In this document: positions 1 to 9,879 of the stretch, in pieces
Position numbering within the stretch: position 1 is the first letter of the stretch
How the letters are laid out: every line of letters begins with the position of its first letter
DNA from: Xanthomonas sp. NCPPB 1128
GTDB lineage: Bacteria > Pseudomonadota > Gammaproteobacteria > Xanthomonadales > Xanthomonadaceae
Reading direction: 5' to 3'
NCBI RefSeq assembly: GCF_001043115.1
Contig: NZ_LFME01000034.1
Coordinates: forward strand, 1 to 50,853
DNA length: 50,853 nt
Notes under the pieces: generated by a model
The model's input: only the letters and a program-made list of their open reading frames with translations
Database searches by the model: none
Told to the model about the DNA's origin: nothing
Position numbers and translations under genes: made by a program

Positions 1-66
1 CAGCGGATCGCCGATCTGCTGCCGCTTGGCTTCCCGTTCGTGACCGGCAAACAGGCTGATCATCAT
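1..66 (-). CDS. Transposase, N-terminal fragment (runs off window)
   Basis: Twenty-two codons are visible, beginning MMISLFAGHERE and continuing to GDPL at the window edge. An 'LFAG.ER..K....GDPL' opening resembles the N-terminus of IS5-family transposases. An AGGAGG sequence lies just upstream, 2 bases from the first ATG (66) and 5 bases from the second (63), so 63 is the better-spaced start. Only the first residues are seen, so catalytic DDE residues cannot be judged. Confidence 0.55.
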   Translation of the reverse strand, partial: MMISLFAGHEREAKRQQIGDPL

Positions 67-125
67 GGCCTCCTCGGCGTGTCCTTTAAGCCAATGATGC
101 CAAAGCCGAGGTTTTTAGAGGTGCC
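1..125 (-). mobile_element. Left end of an IS5-type insertion sequence
   Basis: The first 125 bases look like the end of an insertion sequence running off the left edge. Read on the minus strand, the terminus begins GGCACCTCTAAAAAC and is followed by a strong ribosome site and a transposase start. The plus-strand end (..TTTTTAGAGGTGCC) is followed by CTAA at 126-129, which fits the YTAR target duplication usual for IS5-group elements. The other end is outside the window, so the duplication cannot be confirmed. The family assignment rests on terminus, target site and the start of the transposase, and is an inference. Confidence 0.6.
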
Positions 126-146
126 CTAAAGCCGCTCCTATAACAG
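126..146. repeat. CTAA target site plus partial REP arm
   Basis: CTAA (126-129) directly abuts the IS terminus. The next bases (AGCCGCTCCTATAACAG) match the outer half of the REP right arm seen intact at 23370-23392 (..GAAGCCGCTCCTAC). The matching left arm is absent here, so the IS probably landed in or beside a REP element, or replaced part of it. Confidence 0.45.
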
Positions 147-170
147 CAGGCGGACCGGCCGCTTCTAACG

Positions 171-201
171 AATCCCTAATCCCGACTCCCCAATCCCCGC
201 C
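171..201. repeat. AATCCCC-type short repeat cluster
   Basis: A run of AATCCC / CCCCAATCCCC motifs upstream of the nucleoside hydrolase gene. The same motif occurs at 21160-21180, and its complement GGGATTGGGGATTGGG at 20998-21024. Function is unknown. Confidence 0.5.
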
Positions 202-260
202 TTCCCATGCCTGCGCCGCAGTGCCAGACTCGGCGGCCGAACGGACGAGCGAAGCGACGC

Positions 261-1199
261 ATGAGCGACAAGATTCCCCTGTTGATCGATACCGACCCCG
301 GCGTGGACGATGCGCTGGCGCTGCTGATGGCCTTCGCCGATCCGCGCCACGAGGTGGTCGGGCTGACCATCGCCGCCGGCAACGTCGGGCTGCGCCACAC
401 CGTGCGCAATGCGCTGAAGCTGTGCGAGGTGGCCGGGCGCGAGGACGTGCCGGTGTTCGCCGGCTGCGCCGACCCGCTGCTGCATCCCTCGGTGGACGCC
501 GGGCACGTGCATGGCCAGGACGGCTTCGGCGACGTCGACCTGCCGCCCGCCGCGCGTGGCGCCGAGGCCGAGCATGCCGCGCTGGCGATCCTGCGCCTGT
601 CGCACCAGTACGCCGGGCGCCTGCTGCTGGTCGCGCTGGGGCCGCTGACCAACATCGCGCTGGCGCTGAAGCTGGACCCGACCCTGCCGCAGCGCGTCGG
701 CCGCTTCCTGGTGATGGGCGGGGCGATCACCTGCCACGGCAACATCACTCCGGCTGCCGAGTTCAACATCGCCTTCGATCCGGAGGCGGCGCACATCGTG
801 TTCAAGGCGTTCCCGCACATCGAGGTCGCCGATTGGGAGGCGACGGTGGCGCACGGCCTGCCGCACCGCGAGGTCGAGCAGTGGCTGGCGGTGGATGCGC
901 CCAAGGCGTGCTTCTACGAGCTGATCTCGCGCAAGACCCGGCTGTGGTCGGAAGACGCGCGCGGTGAGCACTGGTATGCCGCCGATGCGCTGGCGATGGC
1001 CTGGGCGCTGCAGCCCGATGGCGCCGAGGAGGTGCAGTCGCGGCCGATGCAGATCGAGCTGTCCGGGGTGCACACCCGCGGCGCCACCCTGGTCGACTGG
1101 AACCGCCAGTTGGGCCTGGCGGACAACGCGACCATGCTCATCCGCTACGACCATGCACGTTTCCTGGGACTGGCCCGCACGGCGGTCGGTGCCGGCTGA
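261..1199 (+). CDS. Nucleoside hydrolase (IU-NH family)
   Basis: A 312-residue N-ribohydrolase that should cleave the N-glycosidic bond of nucleosides for purine/pyrimidine salvage in the cytoplasm. The N-terminal calcium-binding signature DTDPGVDDALALL (about residues 9-21) is intact. A GPLTNIALAL segment and a C-terminal WYAADALAMAW segment, which carries the second metal aspartate, follow as in inosine-uridine hydrolases. I chose ATG 261, giving MSDKIPLLIDTDPG, because family members begin only a few residues before the metal motif; a longer frame back to 207 adds an unlikely basic tail. No strong Shine-Dalgarno is visible. Substrate preference cannot be read from sequence. It stands alone between repeats and the rpmE promoter. 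Confidence 0.9.
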   Translation: MSDKIPLLIDTDPGVDDALALLMAFADPRHEVVGLTIAAGNVGLRHTVRNALKLCEVAGREDVPVFAGCADPLLHPSVDAGHVHGQDGFGDVDLPPAARGAEAEHAALAILRLSHQYAGRLLLVALGPLTNIALALKLDPTLPQRVGRFLVMGGAITCHGNITPAAEFNIAFDPEAAHIVFKAFPHIEVADWEATVAHGLPHREVEQWLAVDAPKACFYELISRKTRLWSEDARGEHWYAADALAMAWALQPDGAEEVQSRPMQIELSGVHTRGATLVDWNRQLGLADNATMLIRYDHARFLGLARTAVGAG

Positions 1200-1287
1200 G
1201 CTTGAGGTTCCCGCCCATGCTCGGGCGGGCTCTTCCGGGAGCAGGGCGTCCCAGGTGACGTCCGCTCCATCTGCCGATACGTAAACG

Positions 1288-1317
1288 TTGCGTGCAGGGC
1301 AGGAGGGCTGTTATAGT
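1288..1317 (+). promoter_or_regulatory. Candidate sigma70 promoter for rpmE2
   Basis: TTGCGT (1288-1293), an 18-base spacer, then an extended -10 TG-T-TATAGT (1309-1317). The expected transcript start is about 1324, giving a leader of about 30 bases before the L31 ATG at 1355. Confidence 0.55.
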
Positions 1318-1354
1318 TTCCCTCTTGTCCAGCAGCCACCTACGGTGCGAGCCC

Positions 1355-1597
1355 ATGAAGGCCGACATCCATCCCCAGTACCGCGACGTCGTGTTCCACG
1401 ATGTCACCTCCGATTTCAAGATCCTGACCCGTTCGACCATGTCCTCGAAAGAGACGGTCAAGTGGGAGGACGGCGAAGAGTATCCGCTGATCAAGGTCGA
1501 AATCTCCTCGGCTTCGCACCCGTTCTACACGGGCAAGCACAAGGTCATCGACACCAGCGGCCGCATCGACAAGTTCCAGAAGCGCTACGCGCGCTGA
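1355..1597 (+). CDS. rpmE2: 50S ribosomal protein L31, type B
   Basis: An 80-residue protein beginning [16 protein letters not shown], typical of type B L31, a large-subunit protein at the intersubunit bridge. It has no cysteine at all, so it is the zinc-independent (C-minus) form and lacks the CxxC pair of type A. The ATG at 1355 is chosen because family members start with MK(A/P)xIHP; the frame is open further upstream. C-minus L31 genes are often Zur-controlled second copies in other bacteria. No obvious Zur palindrome is visible here, so this may be the main copy. A factor-independent terminator follows directly. Confidence 0.95.
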   Translation: MKADIHPQYRDVVFHDVTSDFKILTRSTMSSKETVKWEDGEEYPLIKVEISSASHPFYTGKHKVIDTSGRIDKFQKRYAR

Positions 1598-1624
1598 TCG
1601 GAACCGTCGAACGGATGTAAAGCG

Positions 1625-1648
1625 ACGGCCGCCTGCGCGGCCGTTTTG
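1625..1648 (+). terminator. Rho-independent terminator after rpmE2
   Basis: Perfect 8-bp stem ACGGCCGC / GCGGCCGT (1625-1632 with 1637-1644), 4-base loop CTGC, and a T run of four that begins at the last stem base. Confidence 0.8.
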
Positions 1649-1783
1649 CTATCCGCTGTCTCCTCCCGGCGTTGATGCGCCGGTGTCATCCTTCCGTGAA
1701 AGTGCGGCGAGGATGCAACGCTGTGTCGCTTTCCTGCCGCCATCGTGCAGCGTGGGTGGTGAGCGACGACGCAAATGCTGCTG

Positions 1784-1792
1784 TGCGATAAT
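1784..1792 (+). promoter_or_regulatory. Extended -10 element upstream of gltA
   Basis: TGCGATAAT fits an extended -10 (TG-N-GATAAT). It lies about 90 bases before the gltA start, giving a predicted leader of about 84 bases. No convincing -35 is seen. Confidence 0.4.
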
Positions 1793-1882
1793 GGCGCGAT
1801 CCGTGGCGATTGCCGTGGACTTCCTTCACGCGTCTGTTCGCAACGTAATCGGACAGGCGCCTTCCATCGAGGAGCGCACACT

Positions 1883-3172
1883 GTGTCCGATCTTGATCAG
1901 GTCACGTTGAACGCCGGCGACAAGTCGGTCGTTCTTCCGGTACTCAAGCCCACCCTGGGCAACGATTGCGTCGACATTTCCAAGTTGACCAAGGAGACCG
2001 GTCTCTTCACCTACGACTCGGGCTTCACCGCGACCGCCAGCTGCAAGTCGGCGATCACCTACATCGACGGCGACAACGGCGTGCTGCTGTACCGCGGCTA
2101 CCCGATCGAGCAACTGGCCGAGAAGTCCAACTTCCTCGAAGTGGCCTACCTGCTGATGAACGGCGAGCTGCCCACCGCCGACGAATTCAAGAAGTTCGAC
2201 CACGAAGTGACGCATCACACGATGATGCACGAGTCGCTGAAGAACTTCCTCGGCGGCTTCCGCCACGACGCGCACCCGATGGCGATGATGGCCGGTACCG
2301 TGGCCTCGCTGTCGGCGTTCTATCACGACACCCTCGACCTCAACGATCCGGAGCAGCGCCGCCTGGCCGCGATCCGCCTGATCGCCAAGGTGCCGACGAT
2401 CGCCGCCGCCGCCTACCGCTACTCGATCGGCTGGCCGATCCGCTATCCGCGCAACAACCTCGGCTACGTCGAGCGCTTCCTGCACATGATGTTCGAGGTG
2501 CCGAGCGAGCAGCTGCAGATGAACCCGGTCGTGGCCAAGGCCCTGGACCTGCTGTTCATCCTGCATGCCGACCACGAGCAGAACGCCTCGACCTCGACCG
2601 TGCGCCTGGTCGGTTCCACCGGCGCCAATCCGTACGCCGCGGTCGCCGCCGGCATCACCGCGCTGTGGGGCCCGGCGCACGGCGGCGCCAACGAAGCCGT
2701 GCTGAAGATGCTGGAAGAGATCGGCACCGCCGACAACGTCGAGAGCGCCGTGGCCAAGGCCAAGGACAAGAACTCGAGCTTCCGCCTGATGGGCTTCGGC
2801 CACCGCGTGTACAAGAACTTCGACCCGCGCGCGAAGATCATCCGCGAGATGACCCACAAGGTGCTGGGCGAGTTGGGCGTCAACGACCCGCTGCTGGAAG
2901 TTGCGCTGAAGCTGGAAGAGGCCGCGCTGAAGGACGACTACTTCGTGCAGCGCAAGCTGTATCCGAACGTCGACTTCTACTCGGGCATCATCTACAAGGC
3001 GCTGAACATCCCGGTGGAGATGTTCACCGTGATGTTCGCCATCGCCCGTACCGCCGGCTGGGTCTCGCACTGGCTGGAACAGCAGGTCGATCCGGAAATG
3101 AAGATCGGCCGTCCGCGCCAGATCTACACCGGCTACGACAAGCGCGACTACGCCAGCGCCGACCAGCGCTGA
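1883..3172 (+). CDS. gltA: Citrate synthase (type II)
   Basis: A 429-residue enzyme that condenses oxaloacetate and acetyl-CoA to citrate at the entry of the TCA cycle. The sequence has the hallmark [10 protein letters not shown] segment and [14 protein letters not shown], which supply the catalytic and substrate-binding histidines, and an N-terminal region (residues about 1-60) typical of the hexameric NADH-sensitive proteobacterial type. The start is GTG 1883 ([14 protein letters not shown]), preceded by GAGGAG with about 8 bases spacing. In-frame codons upstream to 1775 give an unrelated, Cys/Arg-rich extension and are rejected. Length matches the family. A strong terminator follows. Confidence 0.97.
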   Translation: MSDLDQVTLNAGDKSVVLPVLKPTLGNDCVDISKLTKETGLFTYDSGFTATASCKSAITYIDGDNGVLLYRGYPIEQLAEKSNFLEVAYLLMNGELPTADEFKKFDHEVTHHTMMHESLKNFLGGFRHDAHPMAMMAGTVASLSAFYHDTLDLNDPEQRRLAAIRLIAKVPTIAAAAYRYSIGWPIRYPRNNLGYVERFLHMMFEVPSEQLQMNPVVAKALDLLFILHADHEQNASTSTVRLVGSTGANPYAAVAAGITALWGPAHGGANEAVLKMLEEIGTADNVESAVAKAKDKNSSFRLMGFGHRVYKNFDPRAKIIREMTHKVLGELGVNDPLLEVALKLEEAALKDDYFVQRKLYPNVDFYSGIIYKALNIPVEMFTVMFAIARTAGWVSHWLEQQVDPEMKIGRPRQIYTGYDKRDYASADQR

Positions 3173-3195
3173 TCGATCGCCGTCAGGTTGTCCGG

Positions 3196-3220
3196 AACGC
3201 CCCGCCTTGCGGGGCGTTTT
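3196..3220 (+). terminator. Rho-independent terminator after gltA
   Basis: Perfect 10-bp stem AACGCCCCGC / GCGGGGCGTT (3196-3205 with 3209-3218), 3-base loop, T run. Confidence 0.85.
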
Positions 3221-3354
3221 CGTTGGGCGGCGCCGAAGCGGAAAGAGGGGGGGGCGCCTCGTTGCGTCCGCTGCGCGCCGGAGCACCGGCTTCGACGCGG
3301 TCGTACGGTGCCCGTCGCATCCATTGCCGCATCCGCGACGCGGCGCGGTACGCG

Positions 3355-3999
3355 CTAGCCGTACTGGTAGTCGGCGATGTCCTGCTCGGTCAGCAGTTGC
3401 CGCAGTTGCGGCATCGAGGCGCGCCGCATCGGCTTTTCGTCCACCTGCGACAGCGGCGCCTGGCGCAGCGCGTCGTAGGGCAGCACGGTCAGGTCGAAGG
3501 TCAGTTCCTCGGCGGCGAACAGCCACACCGGGAAGTCCTCGCTGCGCTCGCGGTCCAGGCGCAGGCGACGGCTGCGCAGCTCGGCGGGGATCCGGTGCTC
3601 TTCGAGGAAGCGCGCCACCGCTTCGGCGTCGTCGCTGTGCAGGTGCAGTTGCACCGGGCTGTTGGCGTCGGCGGTGCCGTCGTGCACCGGTCCGGCCAGG
3701 CGTGGCGCGAACGCATGCAGGAAGTCCATCGCCCGCAGCGCCGCCTCGCGGCGCCGGCGCAGCTCGCCGGCATGGTCCGGGCCGGCGAACAGCCGCTGGT
3801 ATTCGCGCAGGGCGTCCTCGATCTCGCTGTTGCGCGGCAACGAGGCGTCGTCGTGGATGCCGAGCCGGTCGGCGGCCTTGAGCTTGGCCTGGTGGAAATC
3901 GCGGATGCCGCCTTCGGCCATCAGCCGGGCGGCTTCGTGCGCCAGCCGGCGACGGCGTTCGTGCGTGCGGGTCCGGGCATGTTGCCGAGCGTGGTGCAT
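3355..3999 (-). CDS. Conserved protein of unknown function
   Basis: A 214-residue soluble protein, convergent with gltA. The first 50 residues are very basic and helical (RRRRLAHEAARLMAEGG), and the middle contains KLKAADRLGI and ALREYQRLF. The C-terminal half, with FPVWLFAAEELTFDLTVLP, DALRQAPLS and DEKPMRRA, looks like a compact conserved domain. It resembles proteins I recall as 'nucleotidyltransferase-like' in Xanthomonas, but I see no GSxxxGDxD motif, so I do not assign that activity. The start at 3999 is supported by GGAGG 6 bases upstream. No signal peptide or membrane segment. Confidence 0.75.
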   Translation of the reverse strand: MHHARQHARTRTHERRRRLAHEAARLMAEGGIRDFHQAKLKAADRLGIHDDASLPRNSEIEDALREYQRLFAGPDHAGELRRRREAALRAMDFLHAFAPRLAGPVHDGTADANSPVQLHLHSDDAEAVARFLEEHRIPAELRSRRLRLDRERSEDFPVWLFAAEELTFDLTVLPYDALRQAPLSQVDEKPMRRASMPQLRQLLTEQDIADYQYG

Positions 4000-4151
4000 G
4001 GTGCGCCTCCCCTCAAAGCCTGACCCGACTGTACCGCAGCCTTGAGAAATTCAGGTGTACCCGGCCGCACTGCGTGATGCGGTGTCCGTCGCGCGAGGCG
4101 CGCCCGGCGGACCAATGCCCCCGGCGGGCGCCGGGGGCGGGGGAGGCGAGA

Positions 4152-6578
4152 TCAGAAGATGTCGAATGCCGCGTCGTCGGTCTTCTGGTCCTGCAGGCTT
4201 TCGTCGAACTGCTGGATGCGGTCCATGTCCTCGGTCTTGACCCATTCCGTGGCGCCGTTGAAGCTGACCTGGACCATGCCGCCCGGCGGATCATTGCGGG
4301 CGATCGGCTGATCCTTCAGCGCGACGCGCATGTAGTCGATCCAGATCGGCAGCGCCGCCTTGCCGCCGTACTCGCGGTAGCCGAGCGAGCGGTAGTCGTC
4401 GCGGCCGACCCACACCGTGGTCACGTATGGGCCGCCGAAGCCGGAGAACCAGGCGTCGCGGTGGTCGTTGGTGGAGCCGGTCTTGCCGCCCACGTCCTCG
4501 CGGCCGAGCACCTTGGCCGCGGTGCCGGTGCCGCGCTGGACCACGTCGCGCATCATCGACACCAATTGATAGGCAGTGCGCTCGTCGATGGCGCGCGGCG
4601 CCACCTTGGCCTCGGGGTCGGCAGGCTTCTCGGCTGCGGCCGCCGTGGCCGCGGTCTCGGCCGGCTTGGCCGCCGGCGGGGGCGTGGCCGCACCGAAGTT
4701 GAAGCCGTCCACCACCTGGCTGACCGGGGCGGCATTGCCGCCAACGCTGCCGCAGCTGCGGCAGGCAGTCAGCGGGTGCTCCTGGAACAGCACGTTGCCG
4801 TCGCGGTCGGTGACCTTGTCGATGATCCAGGTGTTGACCAGCGAGCCGCCGTTGGCGAACACGGTGTAACCGCGCGCCACCGACAGCGGGGTCAGCGAGG
4901 CGGTGCCCAGCGACATCGACAGGTTCGGCGGGAGCTCGGCTTCCTGGAAACCGAACTGGCTGATGTACTTGCGTGCGAAGTCCACGCCGATGGCGTCCAG
5001 CAGGCGCACCGAGACCAGGTTGCGCGACTGCACCAGCGCCTCGCGCAGGCGCATCGGGCCGCGGAAGCCGCCGCCGTCGTTCTGCGGCGACCAGGTCTTG
5101 CCGCGGCGGTCGCGGAACACCACCGGCGCGTCGAGCACGATCGAGGCCGGATTGAAGCCCTTCTCGAACGAGGCCGCGTACAGGAACGGCTTGAAACTCG
5201 AGCCGGGCTGGCGACGCGCCTGGGTGGCGCGGTTGAACTTGTTGCCGGCATAACTGAAGCCGCCGACCATGGCGCGCAGCGCGCCGTTGTTGGCGTCCAG
5301 CGAGACCAGCGCGGCCTGGCCGCGCGGGATCTGGGTGATCTCCCATTCGCCCGGCTTGTCGCCAGCCTGGATGCGCACCAGGTCGCCGCGCTTGAGCAGG
5401 GTGGCCGGGCTGCGCCCGGTCCAGCGGCTGGCGGCGACCGGCAGCACCAGTTCGGTCTTGTTGGCGAGCACCACGGTGGCGCTGCCGTCGCTGCCGGTAC
5501 TGGCGACGATGCTCGGCAGCATCCCGCCCTGCGCGTAGACGCCGCTCAGGTGGCTGGCCAGCGCTGCCGCATCGGCATTGGCGGGCACGTCGAAATGCTT
5601 CTCCACCCCATGCCAGCCGTGGCGGCGGTCGTAGACGACCAGGCCCTGGCGCACCGCATGGTTGGCGGCGGTCTGCAGGGTCGCATCGATCGTGGTGTAG
5701 ACGTGGTAGCCCTTGTCCAGCACGTCGCCGCCGAAGCGCGCGATCATCTCCTGGCGCACCAGTTCGGCCACGTAGGGTGCCTCGACCTCGACCGGGCGCT
5801 CGTGCGGCGCGGCGTGCATCGGCACCGCCTTGGCCGCCTCGGCCTCGGCCGGGGTGATGAAGCCCAGCGCGGCCATGCGGCTGAGCACATAGTTGTCGCG
5901 GCGCTGCTTGGCGCGCTCGGGGTTGCTGATCGGGTTGCCGCTGGAGGGGAACTTGGGGATGCCGGCCAGCGAGGCCATCTCGTCCAGGCTCAGTTCGTTG
6001 AGCTTCTTGCCGTAGTAGTACTCGGCGGCGGCGGCGATGCCGTAGGCGCGGTTGCCGAAGAAACTCTTGTTCAGGTACAGCTCGAAGATCTCGTCCTTGC
6101 TCAACTCGGCCTCGATCTTGCGCGCCAGCAGGATCTCCGCCAGCTTGCGCGTGTAGCTGTACTCCGAGCTCAGGAAGAACTGGCGGGCGACCTGCTGGGT
6201 GATGGTGGAGCCGCCCGGCACGCGCTTGTCGTTGGTGGTGGCCAGCAGCCACACCGCGCGCGCGATGCCCTTGTAGTCGACGCCGCCGTGCTCGTAGAAG
6301 CGGGCGTCCTCGGTGGCCAGGAAGGCCTGCTTCAGCCGCTCCGGCACGTCCTTCATGGTGATGGGGTAGCGCCGGGTCTCGCCGAACAGCGCCATCAGCT
6401 TGCCGTCGCTGGAGTAGACGTACATCGGCTCCTGCAGTTCGACCTTGCGCAGGGTCTGCACGTCCGGGAGCTTGGAGGAGACGACGTAGTACAGCCCGCC
6501 TGCCACGGCGGCGCCGACCAGGCCAAGGAGGACGAACAGGACCAGCGCCCAGCGCAGCCAACGACGAAAACGGGGCAT
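4152..6578 (-). CDS. mrcA: Penicillin-binding protein 1A (bifunctional peptidoglycan synthase)
   Basis: An 808-residue class A PBP that polymerises lipid II and cross-links stem peptides. A single membrane anchor spans residues about 9-33. The GT51 glycosyltransferase domain carries the catalytic glutamate E90 in [10 protein letters not shown], and then GGSTITQQ and [13 protein letters not shown] linker/OB-like region follows, with the transpeptidase domain next: active serine S460 in SSFK, an SRN motif in the stretch [10 protein letters not shown], and KTG at about 699-701. An insert before KTG is rich in Ala/Pro/Lys, and a CRSC cysteine pair sits shortly before it. The gene is divergent from pilMNOPQ, the same arrangement as ponA in pseudomonads. 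Start ATG 6578 has only a weak GGAA site. Confidence 0.96.
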   Translation of the reverse strand: MPRFRRWLRWALVLFVLLGLVGAAVAGGLYYVVSSKLPDVQTLRKVELQEPMYVYSSDGKLMALFGETRRYPITMKDVPERLKQAFLATEDARFYEHGGVDYKGIARAVWLLATTNDKRVPGGSTITQQVARQFFLSSEYSYTRKLAEILLARKIEAELSKDEIFELYLNKSFFGNRAYGIAAAAEYYYGKKLNELSLDEMASLAGIPKFPSSGNPISNPERAKQRRDNYVLSRMAALGFITPAEAEAAKAVPMHAAPHERPVEVEAPYVAELVRQEMIARFGGDVLDKGYHVYTTIDATLQTAANHAVRQGLVVYDRRHGWHGVEKHFDVPANADAAALASHLSGVYAQGGMLPSIVASTGSDGSATVVLANKTELVLPVAASRWTGRSPATLLKRGDLVRIQAGDKPGEWEITQIPRGQAALVSLDANNGALRAMVGGFSYAGNKFNRATQARRQPGSSFKPFLYAASFEKGFNPASIVLDAPVVFRDRRGKTWSPQNDGGGFRGPMRLREALVQSRNLVSVRLLDAIGVDFARKYISQFGFQEAELPPNLSMSLGTASLTPLSVARGYTVFANGGSLVNTWIIDKVTDRDGNVLFQEHPLTACRSCGSVGGNAAPVSQVVDGFNFGAATPPPAAKPAETAATAAAAEKPADPEAKVAPRAIDERTAYQLVSMMRDVVQRGTGTAAKVLGREDVGGKTGSTNDHRDAWFSGFGGPYVTTVWVGRDDYRSLGYREYGGKAALPIWIDYMRVALKDQPIARNDPPGGMVQVSFNGATEWVKTEDMDRIQQFDESLQDQKTDDAAFDIF

Positions 6579-6691
6579 CGCGAGAGATTCCGATTGCAGA
6601 TTTCTTGGGCGCAGAGTATAGAGTACGCCGGGGAACGGCTGGGGCCGGTTCCGGGGATGCGACGGGTTTGCTGCCGCAGGTCATGCCGTGA

Positions 6692-7854
<1,163 letters not shown>

Positions 7855-7855
<1 letters not shown>

Positions 7856-8652
7856 TGGCGAAGATCAATCTGCTGCCCTGGCGGGCGGAACGGCGCAAGC
7901 AGCGCGAACGCGAGTTCTATTCGATGCTTGGCCTGGCCGCGTTCGCCGGGGTGCTGCTGGCGGGGCTGATCTGGTTCTACTACGACCTGCAGATCAGCGG
8001 CCAGAACGAGCGCAACGCGTATCTGCAGACCGAGATCGAGAAGGTCCAGGCGCAGAACAAGGAAATCGACACCCTCGACGAGAAGAAGCGCCGGCTGCTG
8101 GCACGCAAGCAGGTCATCGAGGAACTGCAGGCCAAGCGCTCGCAGATGGTGCACCTGTTCGACTCGCTGGTGCGGACCATTCCCGACGGCGTGGTGCTGA
8201 CCTCGGTGAAGCAGGAAGGCGACATGCTGACCCTGGAGGGCCGCTCGCAGTCCAATGCGCGGGTCAGTACCTACATGCGCAATCTCGAAGGCTCGGGCTG
8301 GATGACCAATCCGGAGCTGACGGTGATCGAGGCCAAGGCCCAGGAGAAGGAAGCCAAGGGCCCGATCGTCGACACCAAGGCGCTGCCGTACGTGTTCACG
8401 CTGCGGGTCAAGCTGCCGGTGCCGGGTGAGAACGCCGATCCGGCGGCCGACGGGACGGCACCGGCGGGAGCCGCCACGCCTGGCACTCCTGGCGCAGCTC
8501 CTGCGGGCGGCGCGCCCGGCACGCCACCGCCTGCGCAGGCGCCGGGCGCAGCCCCTGCGGCTGCACCTGCCCCCGGCAACTCTGCCGCACCGGCTCCGGC
8601 CGCGCCGCCGGCACCCGCCGCCAAGCCAGCGCAACAGGGACCGGCGTCATGA
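7855..8652 (+). CDS. pilN: Type IV pilus assembly protein PilN
   Basis: A bitopic inner-membrane protein that links cytoplasmic PilM to periplasmic PilO. The N-terminus MAKINLLPWRAERR is the conserved PilM-binding INLLPWR motif. A membrane helix spans residues about 22-44, followed by a coiled coil rich in K/E/Q (about 50-100) and the ferredoxin-like periplasmic domain. Total length 265 is longer than usual because residues about 190-265 form an Ala/Pro/Gly-rich tail (repeated GAAP, APA and PAP) with no clear fold. The gene overlaps pilM by one base and pilO by four. Confidence 0.95.
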
Positions 8653-9323
8653 GCAAGAAATTCAACATCAAAGAGCTGGATTTCAACAACATCGGCAACT
8701 GGCCGCAGCAGGCCAAGATCGTGTTCTGCGTGCTGGTGACGCTGTTCATCCTGACCCTGTCGTGGTTCCTGCTGATCAGCAGCAAGAGCGACGAACTGCA
8801 GGCGCTGGAACAGAAGGAAACCGAGCTGCGTGCCACCTTCGAGAAGGAACAGAGCCGTGCGGTGAACCTGCAGCCGCTGAAGCAGCAACTGGTGCAGATG
8901 GAACAGGTGCTGCAGCAGATGCTGCGGCAACTGCCGAGCAAGACCGAGATGCCCGACCTGATCATCGACATCTCGCAGACCGCGTTGTCCAGCGGCCTGA
9001 CCAACGAGTTGTTCCAGCCGGGTCCAGAGTCGCCGAAGGAGTTCTACGCGGAGAAGCCGATCGCCCTGCGCATGGTCGGCAGCTACCACCAGTTCGGCGC
9101 CTTCGTCAGCGGCGTGGCGTCGCTGCCGCGGGTGGTGATCCTCACCATGCACGACATCAATCTGAAACCGCGCGACAAGAGCAACGGCATCACCGCACGC
9201 GGCGAACTGGAGCTGTCCGGCACGGTCAAGACCTATCGCTACCTGGACGACAAGGAAATGGCGGACCAGGAGCAGGCCGCGGCGGCCGCGAAGAAGGCGG
9301 GCAAGCAAGGCGGTGGCGCATGA
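8649..9323 (+). CDS. pilO: Type IV pilus assembly protein PilO
   Basis: A 224-residue bitopic protein that dimerises with PilN in the periplasm and contacts lipoprotein PilP. One membrane helix at about 19-42, a coiled coil at about 50-95 and a ferredoxin-like PilO domain (about 100-200; e.g. GSYHQFGAFVSGVASLPRVV). The C-terminus is a Lys/Ala-rich tail. Start ATG 8649 overlaps the pilN stop (ATGA), pointing to translational coupling. Confidence 0.95.
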   Translation: MSKKFNIKELDFNNIGNWPQQAKIVFCVLVTLFILTLSWFLLISSKSDELQALEQKETELRATFEKEQSRAVNLQPLKQQLVQMEQVLQQMLRQLPSKTEMPDLIIDISQTALSSGLTNELFQPGPESPKEFYAEKPIALRMVGSYHQFGAFVSGVASLPRVVILTMHDINLKPRDKSNGITARGELELSGTVKTYRYLDDKEMADQEQAAAAAKKAGKQGGGA

Positions 9324-9859
9324 GCCGGCAGCAGCGGATGGTCAGGATGTTCGCCGCGGGCGCGCTGGCGCTCGTGCTCGGCGCTTGCGGCCGCACCACC
9401 ACCAGCACGCCGGGGGATGCGCCGAACCTGGAGAACTGGGTGAAGGAAGTGCGCGCGCGACCGGCGCAGCCGCTGGAGCCGTTGCCGGTGATGCAGCAGT
9501 TCGAGACCTTCGAGTATGCCGCGCAGGGCCTGCGCGATCCGTTCAGCGATGCCTGGGCCAATCCCGACGGCAGCAGCGGACTGCGTCCGGATCCGAACCG
9601 CCGCAAGGAGCCGCTGGAGCAGTTCCCGCTGGACAGCCTCAACATGGTGGGCACGCTGGGCAGCGGCGCGGGCCAGGTCGCGCTGGTGATGGCGCCGGAC
9701 AAGGTGACCTACCGCGTGCGTCCGGGCGTGTACATGGGGCAGAGCGATGGCCGCGTGACCGGGGTGCACGAGGATCGCATCGATTTGATTGAACTGGTGC
9801 CGGATGGCGCCGGCGGCTGGCTGGAACGTCCTGCCTCCGTCGCGCTGGACGATCAATGA
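9320..9859 (+). CDS. pilP: Type IV pilus lipoprotein PilP
   Basis: A 179-residue lipoprotein that connects the PilN/PilO inner-membrane complex to the PilQ secretin. The signal peptide ends in a lipobox LVLGAC with the lipidated cysteine at about residue 24. A flexible region follows, containing FEYAAQGLRDPF, the typical PilP motif, then the beta-sandwich domain (VGTLG, VALVMAPDKVTYRVRPGVYMG, DRIDLIELVPDGAGGW). It overlaps pilO by 4 bases. Confidence 0.95.
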   Translation: MSRQQRMVRMFAAGALALVLGACGRTTTSTPGDAPNLENWVKEVRARPAQPLEPLPVMQQFETFEYAAQGLRDPFSDAWANPDGSSGLRPDPNRRKEPLEQFPLDSLNMVGTLGSGAGQVALVMAPDKVTYRVRPGVYMGQSDGRVTGVHEDRIDLIELVPDGAGGWLERPASVALDDQ

Positions 9860-9879
9860 TTGATTATGGGGATAGCACG

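Noticed and set aside
1775-1882. N-terminal extension of citrate synthase
   Set aside because: It would contain the -10 element and gives residues unlike any citrate synthase; GTG 1883 has a good ribosome site.
4117-4138. Strong hairpin GCCCCCGGCG / CGCCGGGGGC downstream of mrcA
   Set aside because: The stem is perfect but the loop is only two bases and there is no T run on the mrcA strand, so I do not call it a terminator.
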